The notes below the pieces were generated by a model, which did not search any database, was not told the origin of the DNA, and was given only the letters and a program-made list of their open reading frames with translations. Below are positions 1-7,424 of a DNA stretch of 35,811 nt, in pieces. Position 1 is the first letter of the stretch. Every line of letters begins with the position of its first letter. Source of the DNA: Solirubrobacter sp044865965 (lineage in GTDB: Bacteria; Actinomycetota; Thermoleophilia; Solirubrobacterales; Solirubrobacteraceae); NCBI GenBank assembly GCA_044865965.1, contig JBIOTP010000351.1, forward strand, positions 1-35,811, in the 5' to 3' direction. The position numbers and the translations under genes are program-made.

Positions 1-278
1 GCCTCCCACGTCCGCTTGCGCGACTGCATCCACTCCACCGCCTCGTCGAGCGGGTCGGCCTGCAGCCGGCTCGGCCGCCACTGAGCCTCCCGGCTGCGGA
101 CGATCAGTCCCGCGCGCTCGAGCACCTTGAGGTGGCGCGAGATCGCCGGCAGGCTCACCGGGAACGGCTCCGCCAGCTCGTTGACGGTCGCCTCGCCCTC
201 GGCGAGGCGGGTCAGGATCGAGCGGCGCGTCGGATCGGCGAGAGCGGCGAAGGTGAGGCTGAGCTGGTCGGTCGGCAC
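1..278 (-). CDS. ArsR-family winged-helix transcriptional regulator (3' end cut by window)
   Basis: A GTG at 278 opens a frame that runs off the left edge after 92 codons. The product starts MPTDQLSLTFAALADPTRRS, the usual opening of ArsR-type repressors. It then has ILTRLAEGEATVNELAEPF, a recognition-helix region LPAISRHLKVLERAGLI, and a wing RSREAQWRPSRLQ. Members of this class without metal-binding cysteines usually sit next to an AHSA1/SRPBCC gene; any such neighbour would lie outside the window. No cysteine is visible in this part, so metal sensing is not suggested. An AT-rich dyad lies just upstream of the start. The family call is firm; the ligand is unknown. Confidence 0.85.
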   Translation of the reverse strand, partial: MPTDQLSLTFAALADPTRRSILTRLAEGEATVNELAEPFPVSLPAISRHLKVLERAGLIVRSREAQWRPSRLQADPLDEAVEWMQSRKRTWE

Positions 279-290
279 GTAACGGTCCGG

Positions 291-310
291 TTAATTAACG
301 CGACCATTAA
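291..310. promoter_or_regulatory. AT-rich dyad upstream of the ArsR gene, candidate autoregulatory operator
   Basis: In otherwise GC-rich DNA there is TTAAT, ten bases, then ATTAA, with a CGCG centre. The left part is itself the palindrome TTAATTAA. It lies 13-32 bases upstream of the GTG start, where an ArsR repressor would block its own promoter. The role is inferred from position and symmetry. Confidence 0.4.
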
Positions 311-395
311 ATACCATCGGCCTCCAGAACGCAAGCTCAGGGGAGGACGACGATCTCGAGATCACCTTCCGAACGGCGGCGTAGCCGGCGCGAGC

Positions 396-551
396 TCACT
401 CGCGGGTCAGGCGCTGGAGCAGGCCGCTGCGCTCCCAGCGCACGCCCTCCATCGCCTCGCGCAGAGGCGCGTCATCGGCCGCCGCGAGCGCGCGGGCGCT
501 CGCCTCCATGTCCTCGCGGAGAGTGGTGTCGGTATCGGTATCTCGTTCCAT
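396..551 (-). CDS. Small hypothetical protein, 51 aa
   Basis: An ATG at 551 opens a 51-codon frame ending at 396. The product begins MERDTDTDTTLREDMEAS, contains repeated Asp-Thr pairs from a short GATACC-like DNA repeat, and ends GLLQRLTRE. It is charged and probably helical, with no signal peptide or membrane segment. Codons carry G or C at most third positions, like real genes around it. It lies 56 bases downstream of soxR on the same strand and could be cotranscribed. No family is recognised. Confidence 0.4.
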   Translation of the reverse strand: MERDTDTDTTLREDMEASARALAAADDAPLREAMEGVRWERSGLLQRLTRE

Positions 552-607
552 GCCCCCATCGAACCAGCGGTTCCCGAGAAGAGGCTGGGAATCGCCTGGG
601 AGCCGCG

Positions 608-1060
608 TCAGGCGCCCGGGCGGGCGTCGCCGATCCAGTAGCGCGGGCCAGGCCCGGAGGCGGCGGCGCGGTCGTCGGGGTTGGCGAGCCGGCAGCGGTC
701 GAGCGACAGGCAGCCGCAGCCGATGCACTCGGTCAGCCCCGCCTTCAGCCGCTCGAGCTCCGCGATCCGCTGGTCGATCCGCGACGTCCAGGTGCTCGAC
801 AGGCGCGCCCAGTCGCGCCGCCCGGGCGCGCGGTCGGGCGGGAGCTTGGCGAGCTCGGCGCCGATCTCCTCCAGAGTCAGGCCGATCCGCTGGGCGAACA
901 CGATGAACGCGACCCGCCGCAGCACTGGGCGCTGGAAGCGGCGGTGGCCGGAGCCGGCCCGCTCGGACGCGATCAGCCCGCGCTCCTCGTAGAAGCGCAG
1001 CGCCGACGCCGCCACGCCGCTGCGCCGCGCGACCTCGCCGATGGTCAGCAGCTCCGCCAC
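608..1060 (-). CDS. soxR: SoxR, redox-sensing MerR-family transcriptional activator with [2Fe-2S] cluster
   Basis: This 150-residue protein has the MerR-type helix-turn-helix at the N terminus (LLTIGEVARRSGVAASALRF, residues 4-23), a coiled dimerisation helix, and the SoxR cluster signature CIGCGCLSLDRC with cysteines 112, 115, 117 and 123. SoxR senses redox-active compounds by oxidising its cluster and remodels promoters with overlong spacers. The GTG at 1060 is chosen because it gives the usual short N terminus before LLTIGEV. It is transcribed away from the metallo-hydrolase gene at 1123, and the intergenic DNA holds a near-consensus SoxR box, so it very likely controls that promoter. Confidence 0.95.
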   Translation of the reverse strand: MAELLTIGEVARRSGVAASALRFYEERGLIASERAGSGHRRFQRPVLRRVAFIVFAQRIGLTLEEIGAELAKLPPDRAPGRRDWARLSSTWTSRIDQRIAELERLKAGLTECIGCGCLSLDRCRLANPDDRAAASGPGPRYWIGDARPGA

Positions 1061-1085
1061 GGCGACAGCGAAGCACGGATCGGCC

Positions 1086-1116
1086 TTGACTTCAAGTTCA
1101 CTTGAGCTTGTAGATT
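1086..1116 (+). promoter_or_regulatory. SoxR-box promoter with 19-bp spacer, probable leaderless start
   Basis: TTGACT (1086-1091) and TAGATT (1111-1116) are separated by 19 bp, the overlong spacing typical of MerR-family targets. Between them lies CTTCAAGTTCACTTGAG (1090-1106), matching the classical SoxR operator CCTCAAGTTAACTTGAGG at all but three positions. The -10 element ends six bases before the ATG at 1123 and no Shine-Dalgarno fits, so the mRNA is probably leaderless. Box and spacing are seen directly; regulation is inferred from family knowledge. Confidence 0.85.
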
Positions 1117-1122
1117 ACTGGC

Positions 1123-1767
1123 ATGACCCTCCTGCCCACCGACATCGAGACCCCTGTGTCGGGCCTCTACGCCTCGACGCCGGGGACGCTGGACTTCGCC
1201 CCCTCACTGCGGATCCGGGCCTTCCTGCTCCCGCGCGAGCGCGGCAACCTGCTCATCTACGGCTCGCCCTCGGTCGCGCCCGACGCCGCGGCGATCGAGG
1301 AGCTCGGGGGCATCGCCCGCGTCTACGTCAACCACTGGCACGAGGCCACGCTCGGCGGCGACGCGCCGGACGCCCCGCTGTTCGTCCACGCCGCCGACCG
1401 CGACGCGGTGGCCGAGCACCGCCGCGTCCGCGCGGCCTTCTCCCGGCGCCACATGCTCGACGACGACTTCGAGGCGATCCCGACGCCGGGCCACACGCCG
1501 GGCGCGACCGCGTACCTGTGGGACAGCGGCGAGCACCGCTTCCTGTTCACCGGCGACACGATCTACCTGCGCGACGGCGAGTGGGCCGCCGCGGTGCTCG
1601 ACTCGAGCGACCGCCGGGCCTACGCCGCCAGCCTCGAGCTGATCCGCGGGCTCGACTTCGACGTGCTGGTGCCCTGGGCCGCGACAGCCGGCGGGCAGTA
1701 CCACGCCGTGACCGACCCGCGCGACACCCGCCGCCGCGTCGACGCGCTCCTCCGCCTGACCGGCTGA
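1123..1767 (+). CDS. MBL-fold metallo-hydrolase, probable SoxR target
   Basis: The 214-residue protein has the metallo-beta-lactamase fold layout: a beta-rich N terminus, NHWHEA (His71, His73, Glu74) where the HxHxDH metal motif normally sits, PGHTPG (His124) and FTGD (Asp145). The first motif is degenerate because Asp-His after HxH is replaced by Glu-Ala, so the metal site may be mononuclear or altered. There is no signal peptide. It is the first gene behind the SoxR-box promoter and lies 8 bases before an acetyltransferase gene, so both probably respond to redox-active compounds. The substrate cannot be told; glyoxalase II-like or quinone-related hydrolysis are possibilities. Confidence 0.85.
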   Translation: MTLLPTDIETPVSGLYASTPGTLDFAPSLRIRAFLLPRERGNLLIYGSPSVAPDAAAIEELGGIARVYVNHWHEATLGGDAPDAPLFVHAADRDAVAEHRRVRAAFSRRHMLDDDFEAIPTPGHTPGATAYLWDSGEHRFLFTGDTIYLRDGEWAAAVLDSSDRRAYAASLELIRGLDFDVLVPWAATAGGQYHAVTDPRDTRRRVDALLRLTG

Positions 1768-1775
1768 GCCCGCTC

Positions 1776-2297
1776 ATGGCTTCCTGGCGTTCGGTCATCG
1801 AGACGCCGCGGTTGCTCCTCGTCCCCCTCACGCGCGAGGACGCGTCCGACCTCTTCCTCGTCCTCGACGATCCGTCCCTGCACCGCTTCATCGGCGGCGA
1901 GCCGCTGACCGAGGCCGCGTTGACGGAGCGCTACGCACGGCTCGAAGCCGGCGCGCCGCCCGACCGCAGCCAGGCCTGGGCGAACTGGGTCGTGCGACTG
2001 CGCGGTTCCCGGACGGCGATCGGCTACGTCCAGGCGACGATAAGCGCCGACGGCGCGGACCTCGCGTGGGTCATCGGCACGGACTGGCAGCGCCGAGGGT
2101 TCGCCTCGGAGGCGGTGGCGGCGATGGCGACGTGGCTGCTCGACGCGGGGGTCGGAACGCTCACGGCGCACATCCATCCCGAGAACCTGGCGTCCACGCT
2201 CGTCGCGCAACGCGCAGGCCTGGCGCCGACGAAGGAAGTCGACGCCGACGGCGAGGTCGTCTGGCGCGGACCCGTCTCACGACCGTGTCAGCGGTAG
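1776..2297 (+). CDS. GNAT-family N-acetyltransferase (RimJ/RimL-like)
   Basis: The 173-residue protein begins IETPRLLLVPLTREDASDLF, the typical start of the RimJ/RimL-type acetyltransferase branch. It contains ELAWVIG-type strand DLAWVIGTDWQRRGFASEAV, in which QRRGFASEA is the acetyl-CoA-binding loop, followed by the conserved HPENLAS segment. These enzymes move acetyl from acetyl-CoA to an amine on a protein, antibiotic or small molecule. It starts 8 bases after the metallo-hydrolase gene, so the two likely form a SoxR-controlled unit. In Streptomyces, SoxR regulons often include small modifying enzymes, which fits a xenobiotic or antibiotic modification role, but the substrate is unknown. 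Confidence 0.85.
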   Translation: MASWRSVIETPRLLLVPLTREDASDLFLVLDDPSLHRFIGGEPLTEAALTERYARLEAGAPPDRSQAWANWVVRLRGSRTAIGYVQATISADGADLAWVIGTDWQRRGFASEAVAAMATWLLDAGVGTLTAHIHPENLASTLVAQRAGLAPTKEVDADGEVVWRGPVSRPCQR

Positions 2298-2371
2298 CCG
2301 AAGCGGCGCAGGAGCACGAGCAGCCGGCGGCGGTAGGCCCTGGCCGAGCGCGGCGTCTCGAGGATCCGCAT

Positions 2372-2595
2372 CTAGCCCAGCGCCCACACGCCGGTGTCGC
2401 CGTAGCCGCTGTCGCCGACGTATTGGAACGACTGCGGGTTCTCCGCCCTGGGCACCTCGAAGGCGAGGCAGACGTTCCTGGCGTCGCGGCCGGCGCCTTC
2501 GCGCTCTCCGGCTCGGCCGCGGAGCCGCAGCCGGCGAGCGCCGCCGCAAGCGCGAGCATCGCCAACACCGCCGCATTCCTCAGTTGCGTGTTCAT
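2372..2595 (-). pseudogene. Small lipoprotein gene, apparently frameshifted
   Basis: An ATG at 2595 starts a lipoprotein signal peptide, MNTQLRNAAVLAMLALAAAL followed by AGCGS, giving the lipobox LAGC. About 18 codons after the lipobox the sensible reading moves to another frame, which gives DARNVCLAFEVPRAENPQSF and then QYVGDSGYGDTGVWALG before a TAG at 2374-2372. In the original frame the downstream reading is Arg/Ser-rich and looks non-coding. The simplest view is a small secreted lipoprotein broken by an indel near 2470. Beyond the stop, the same frame reads a short basic segment ending RRRLLVLLRRFGYR, perhaps another remnant. No family is recognised. Confidence 0.5.
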
Positions 2596-2670
2596 GAGCG
2601 AAATGTCGCGGTCGCGTAAACCGCTGTCACTCAGGAAGCCACCCTGAACTTTTCCCGCGATCTGAGAGAG

Positions 2671-3803
2671 TTGGACGCCGTGCAGACCCAGGGCCGCGAG
2701 ACGCTCGAGCAGATCGTCGGGCGCGAGCCGGAGCTCGCGGCGGTGAACGGCTTTGTCGCCGCCGTCGCGGCGACAAAGGTCTTCGTGCTCACCGGCGGTC
2801 CCGGCATCGGGAAGACGACGCTGTGGGAGGCGGTCATCGGGATCGCGCGCGAGCGGGGGCTGCGCGTGCTCATGGTCCGCCCGAGCGGTGCCGAGGCGCA
2901 GCTCTCCTTCGCGGCGCTGATCGACCTGTTCGAAGGCGTCGACGCCTTCGCCGGGCTCCCGGCGCCGCAGCGCTCGGCCCTGGAGGTGGCGCTGCTGCGG
3001 GCGAAGCCGGGGGACGCGCCGCCGGAGCCGCGCGCGATCGCCGTCGGGCTCCTGAACGCGCTGCGGGCCCTGTCCGCCGAGGAGCCGGTGCTGATCGCGA
3101 TCGACGACATCCAGTGGCTCGACGCTCCCTCGAACGACGCGCTGGTGTTCGCGGCACGCCGGCTGGAGGAGGAGCCCGTCACGTTCCTGCTCGCGCGGCG
3201 CCCGGGCCGCCCGACCGCGCTGGAGCGCGCGCTCGAGCCGCGCAGGCTCGAGCGCCTGGAGGTCGGCCCGCTGAGCCTCGGCGCCACGCGGCGGCTGCTG
3301 GTCGAGATCCATGGGGACTCGTGACCGCGAAGCGCTGCCGCGCCCTCGTGCGGCTCGCCTCCGCGACCTACGACGCGGCGGAGGCGCAGGCGCTGGCCGA
3401 CGCGGCCGCCGGCTACGGGCGGCTCGGCCTGGGCTTCGACCGGGCGCGCTCGCTGCTGAGCCTCGGGCGCGCGCAGCGGCGGCTCAAGAACTGGGGCGTC
3501 GCGCGGGAATCGCTCGAGGGCGCGGTCGCCGCGTTCGACGGGCTCGGCTCCGCCGGCTGGGCGCGGCTGGCGCGCGCGGAGCTCGCCCGCGTCGGCGGGC
3601 GCCGGCCGCGCGCGAGCGGGGAGCTCACCCCGACCGAGCGCGGCGTCGTCGAGCTGGCGGCCGGCGGGATGGCCAACAAGGAGATCGCGCAGGCGCTGCA
3701 CCTGGCCGTCCACACGGTCGAGGTGCACCTCTCGCGCGCCTACCCGAAGCTCGGCGTGCGATCGCGCGCGCAGCTCGCGGCGCGCCTGTCAGAGCTGGCG
3801 TAG
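2671..3803 (+). pseudogene. LuxR-family AAA regulator with large internal deletion and frameshift
   Basis: Two halves of one regulator type sit side by side. The first, from TTG 2671 or GTG 2680 to TGA 3324, encodes about 215 residues of the ATPase domain: Walker A GGPGIGKTTLW and Walker B VLIAIDDIQWLD, ending LLVEIHGDS where intact relatives continue into SGGNPFF. The second, from about 3312 to 3803 in another frame, carries tetratricopeptide-like helices and a LuxR helix-turn-helix (LTPTERGVVELAAGGMANKE, then IAQALHLAVHTVEVHLSRAY). Relatives are about 900 residues, so roughly 500 codons are missing at the junction. A GTG at 3321 overlaps the TGA of the first half, so both halves could in principle be made separately. 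Confidence 0.8.
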
Positions 3804-3813
3804 CGGCACTAAA

Positions 3814-3831
3814 TCCGTGAGGTTTCCGTGA
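3814..3831 (+). repeat. Direct repeat TCCGTGA x2 at 11-bp spacing upstream of the DUF4242-like gene
   Basis: TCCGTGA occurs at 3814-3820 and again at 3825-3831, one helical turn apart, 36-53 bases upstream of the GTG at 3867. Same-face spacing would suit a dimeric activator. This may be coincidence. Confidence 0.3.
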
Positions 3832-3866
3832 TTTCGCCGGCGCGGCGTTGCCCGTAGCGTCGCCCT

Positions 3867-4157
3867 GTGACCGAGTATCTCGTGGAGCTGTACGTCGGGC
3901 GGACCGACGGCCATACCGTCGAGCGGGGCGCCGAACGTGTCCGTCTCGCCGCGCAGGAGCAGACCCGCCAGGGGATGCCGGTGCGCTACCTGCGCTCGAT
4001 CTTCATCCCCGAGGACGAGACCTGGTTCCTGCTCCTCGAGGCCGTCTCGGCCGATGCCGTGCGCGGCGCGATCGCGCTCGCGGCGCTGCGGTGCGAGCGC
4101 CTCTGCCTCGCCGTCGAGACGGAGGCGAAGGACGCGCCGACGGTGGTGGAGTCATGA
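3867..4157 (+). CDS. Small DUF4242-like protein
   Basis: The 96-residue protein begins MTEYLVELYVGRTDGHTVER and contains GMPVRYLRSIFIPEDETWFL followed by LLEAVSADAVRGAIA. This beta-alpha-beta layout, with a central VRYLRSIF.PEDET strand pair, resembles the small ferredoxin-like DUF4242 family, some of whose members bind nickel. It has no signal peptide or membrane segment. The GTG start follows directly on the CCCT of a short leader and the stop overlaps the ATG of the following LuxR-type regulator (ATGA). In related actinobacteria such small proteins often precede LuxR/AAA regulators, suggesting a shared but unknown signalling role. The family call is from pattern only. Confidence 0.6.
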   Translation: MTEYLVELYVGRTDGHTVERGAERVRLAAQEQTRQGMPVRYLRSIFIPEDETWFLLLEAVSADAVRGAIALAALRCERLCLAVETEAKDAPTVVES

Positions 4158-6818
4158 GCCCGGCCGACGCGTGCACCGGCGTCGGCGGCCGGGCTCGGGA
4201 CGACCGCGCTGCTCGATCACGCCGCGCAGGTGGCCGAGGACGCCGGGTGCGAGGTGCGGCGCGCGGCGCCGGGTCCGCTCGAGCGCCACTTCCCCCACGG
4301 CGTCATCCGCACGCTGCTGGAGGCGCCGCTGCGCGGCGCGTCCGCCGGCGAGCGGGCGCGGCTGCTCGAGGGCGCGGCGGGCTATGCCGGCCGGCTGCTG
4401 CTCGGCGCCTGCGCCCCGGGGAACGAGGCCACGACGATGGTCGCGCACAGCGTCTTCTGGCTGTGCTCGGCGCTCGCCGCGGAGCGGCCGCTGGTGCTCG
4501 TCGTCGACGACGCCCAGTGGTCCGACCGCGCGTCGCTGGAGGTGCTCTGCTACCTCGCACGCCGGATCGAGGAGCTGCCGCTGGTGATCGTCGTCGGCGC
4601 CCGCGCCGGCGATCCGGATGCGCCCGCGGACCTGCTCAGCCTGCTCGGCGGCGTGCGCGCGGCGACGGTGCTGCGCCCCCGGCGGCTGTCCGTGTGGGGC
4701 GCCGTCGCGCTGATCCGCCGGCACGCGCCGGGCGTCCCGGTGAGCGTGGGCCGCGAAAGCCACCGCGAGGTGGGCGGCAGCCCGTGGCTGCTCGACGAGC
4801 TCGGCCGCCAGATCGCCGCGCACGGGGCCGCCGACCCGTCCCGCGTCACGCCCGTCGCGCGCGACGTCGTGCGCCGCCGGCTGGCGGCGCTGCCGCCGCG
4901 GGCGCGCGCGGTCGCCGCCGCGATGGCCGTGCTCGGCCCGGACGCCCCGGGGGACGTCGTCGCCGCGCTGGCGCGGATCGCGATCGCCGAGCTCTCCCGC
5001 GTCCGCGACGCGCTGTGGGCGGCCGGCCTGCTCGCCCCGGACCGCATGCGCCTCGCGCACGAGCTGATCGCCACCGCCGTGGCCGACGACCTCGTGTGCA
5101 CCGACTACGAGCGGATGCATCGCGAGGCGGCGAGCCTGCTCGCCAAGTCCGGCGCGGGCAGCTCCGTCGTCGCCGGGCACCTGATGGAGTGCGCCCCGCA
5201 CGGCGATCCCGAGGTCACCCGGCTGCTGGCCGCCGCGGCGGCGGACGCCGTGCAGGCCGGGACGCCGCTCGCGGCGGCCGGGCATCTCGAGCGCGCGCTG
5301 CGCGAGCGCGCCGCGGACGACGACCGCGGCGGCATGCTCGCGCGGCTGGGCGCGGTCGAGTTCGACGCCGGGCTGCCCGGCTTCCAGCGCCACCTCCGCG
5401 AGGCGTTGGACGAGCTGTCCGATCCCGCGGCCCGCGTCGACGTCCTGGGCCGGATGGCCGCGCTCGGGGTCCTCGCCGGCGGCGACGAGGATCTGGTCGA
5501 CCTGCTCGACGACGAGAGCGATCCCGGCGCGCGGATCGCCGCGCTGGACGCGCTCGCGATGCTCCCCGATCGCCGGCGCGAGCGCGCGCGGCGGCTCGCC
5601 GCGCTCGACGGGGTGCACGATCCCGCCGTCGTCGCGCACCGCGCGTGGGCCGCGATCGAACTGGGCAGCGCCCGCGCCGAGGCCTGCGCGGCGCTGGCGC
5701 TGGAGGCGCTCCAGGACGGCGCCCTGCTGCGCGACGCCACGCGCCGGGCGGGCTACCACCTCGCCGTGCGCGTGGTGGTGATGACCGACCGTCACGCCGA
5801 GGCGCGCCGCGCCATCGACGCGTTGCGCGAGGCGGCGGCCGAGCGCGGGTCGGTGCCGCTGCGCGCCGCGGCCGCGTGGTATGCGGGCGAGCTCGCGCTG
5901 CGGACGGGCGACGTCCGCGGGGCCGAGCGCGAGGCGCGCGCGGCCCTCGAGCTCACCGAGCTCGACCCGATCGCGAGCGGCGCGCTCGAGGTCCTGGTCG
6001 GCAGGGCGCGTTCGGCGAGGCCGAGGCGCTCCTGAACGCCCGCGGCGCGGACGCGCCGCTGTCGCACGCGCGCGCGCAGGGCGGGTTCGACGAGGCCGTG
6101 CGCGCCCGCAGCATGGACGCGCCGCTGCTCGACGCGCGCGCGCCTGTGGCTCGCGATGGGCGACTACGACCGCGCCCACGCCGAGGCCCGCGCTGCCGGC
6201 GCGCTGCGCCGGCCCGGGTCGACCTGGCGCGCGACCGCCGCGCTCGCGCTCGCCCATCTCGGGCGCCGCGAGGAGGCCGCCGCGCTTGCCGCCGAGGAGG
6301 TCGGGCGCGCCGAGCGCTTCGGCGCGCCGGTGCCGCTCCTCATCGCGCTGCACGCCCGCGCCGTGGCCGAGCCCGACGACGGCGCGCGGATCGCGCTCGG
6401 CCGGCGCGCGCTGCGCGTCGGCGGCGGCGTGCTCGACACCGTCCGGGTCCGGCTGGCGCTCGGGAGCGCGCTCTCGCGCCTGGGCGCACGCGTCGAGGCG
6501 CGCGACCAGCTGCGCCCGGCGCTGGCCGAGGCCGACGCCGCCGGCGCCGTCCCGCTGGCCGACCGCGCGCGCCGCGAGCTCGTCGCCACCGGCCTGCGCC
6601 CCCGCCAGGCGGCGATCGAGGGCGTCGCCGCGCTCACGCCCCGGCAGCGCCAGATCTGCTCGCTGGCCGCCGCCGGCAAGGGCAACCGCGAGATCGCCCA
6701 CGCGCTGTTCCTGAGCATCAAGACCGTCGAGACCCACCTGGCGGCGGGCTACCGCAAGCTCCAGATCAACTCGCGCGCCGAGCTGCGCCCGGCGCTCGAG
6801 GGAGCTCCATACGCCTAG
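4154..6818 (+). pseudogene. LuxR-family AAA/TPR transcriptional regulator, multiply frameshifted
   Basis: The ATG at 4154 overlaps the preceding stop but is out of frame with the body. The body frame gives a degenerate Walker A, AGLGTTALL, with Thr in place of Lys, then Walker B LVLVVDDAQWSD and helical repeats. It closes at about 6035. Sensible coding (GAFGEAEALLNARGADAPLS) continues in a second frame to about 6140, then in a third from WLAMGDYDRAHAEARA to a complete LuxR helix-turn-helix (LTPRQRQICSLAAAGKGNRE with IAHALFLSIKTVETHLAAGY) and stop at 6818. One shift lies in a GCGCGC run, consistent with slippage. An internal GTG at 4230 could still yield a 601-residue ATPase without DNA-binding domain. 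Confidence 0.8.
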
Positions 6819-6878
6819 TAGGCGGGCTCGGCGAACTTCTTGCAAGGTAAGGAGCCCGGATCGCCGCGCGAGCGCGAA

Positions 6879-6921
6879 CGATGATCGCGGCGCGGGGCGA
6901 AACGATCATCGCCGCGCGGGG
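6879..6921. repeat. Pair of near-identical 19-bp direct repeats
   Basis: CGATGATCGCGGCGCGGGG (6879-6897) and CGATCATCGCCGCGCGGGG (6903-6921) match at 17 of 19 positions with 24-bp period. The two differences make the first half GATGATC in one copy and GATCATC in the other. A shorter GATCGCCGCGCG copy lies upstream at 6859. They abut the long hairpin to the right. Confidence 0.6.
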
Positions 6922-6970
6922 GGTGTACGACGTTTGTCGCCCACAGGTGGACTTTCGTCATACACCCCCC
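6918..6970. other. Long inverted repeat / hairpin in intergenic DNA
   Basis: GGGGGGTGTACGACG (6918-6932) pairs with CGTCATACACCCCCC (6956-6970) at 14 of 15 positions. The 23-base loop contains a nested CCAC-AG-GTGG hairpin. There is no U-tract, so it is not a classical terminator; it could be a structured RNA, a protein site or a mobile-repeat relic. Confidence 0.6.
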
Positions 6971-7204
6971 GGGCACATCGGCCGAGCGTGATCGATCGCG
7001 CGCGGTCGAACCGTGCGGGCGCGCGATCTCGCGCGATTACCGGCGCGCGGCGAGCCAGTCCGGGCTCCCTTCACTTGCGGGCAGTTCGCCGGGCCCGCCG
7101 CGCCGCGGAATCAGCCACCTAGGGGCGCGCGCGGGCGGGCGCGGTCCAAATCTCAGGGCAGCCGCCCGATTGATAGCGCCCAGCGCTGCACGCACAGTCT
7201 TCGG

Positions 7205-7396
7205 ATGGTGATCCGGCTGATCTCACTGCACCTCATCCTCGGCCAGCGGACGTTCCCGAAGCGCGCCCGGATCGAGCTGCAGATCACCCGTACTGCGCGC
7301 GTTGGCCGCGTCCTGCGCTACCGGATGGGGACGCCCGGCGTGCCCGTCGTCGACTTCCTCTGCCGCCCGCCCGGCGAGCCCAGCGGGCCCTGCTGA
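7205..7396 (+). CDS. Short hypothetical ORF, possible C-terminal remnant
   Basis: An ATG at 7205 gives 63 codons ending at 7396, 28 bases before the repeat-protein gene. The product contains FPKRARIELQITRTARVGRV, then LRYRMGTPGVPVVDFLCRPP and GEPSGPC. The beta-strand-like ARIELQITR..RVGRVLRYR pattern resembles the last strand pair of secreted actinobacterial beta-sandwich repeats, so this may be a fragment of a longer surface protein. It has no signal peptide and no obvious ribosome site. Whether it is expressed is uncertain. Confidence 0.35.
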   Translation: MVIRLISLHLILGQRTFPKRARIELQITRTARVGRVLRYRMGTPGVPVVDFLCRPPGEPSGPC

Positions 7397-7424
7397 GCCC
7401 AAACCACAACGACAAAGGAACAGG

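Larger units (their letters stand above)
6819..7204. other. Intergenic region without recognisable gene
   Basis: About 390 bases follow the LuxR pseudogene. No frame here has convincing protein content. The first part holds the repeat pair and long hairpin listed separately; 6971-7204 is very GC-rich with several GCGCGC tracts and no clear promoter. Confidence 0.6.

Noticed and set aside
132..641. Plus-strand 169-codon frame at the left end
   Set aside because: It is antisense to the ArsR gene and the small ORF, is Arg-rich, and crosses the AT-rich intergenic dyad.
3848..6850. 1000-codon plus-strand frame over the second LuxR regulator
   Set aside because: It is almost pure Arg/Ala/Gly/Pro; only a short stretch (about 6005-6140) makes sense, as the middle piece of the frameshifted regulator.
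6918..6970. Rho-independent terminator for the LuxR gene
   Set aside because: It lies 100 bases after the stop and no U-tract follows on either strand; the long nested loop is atypical.
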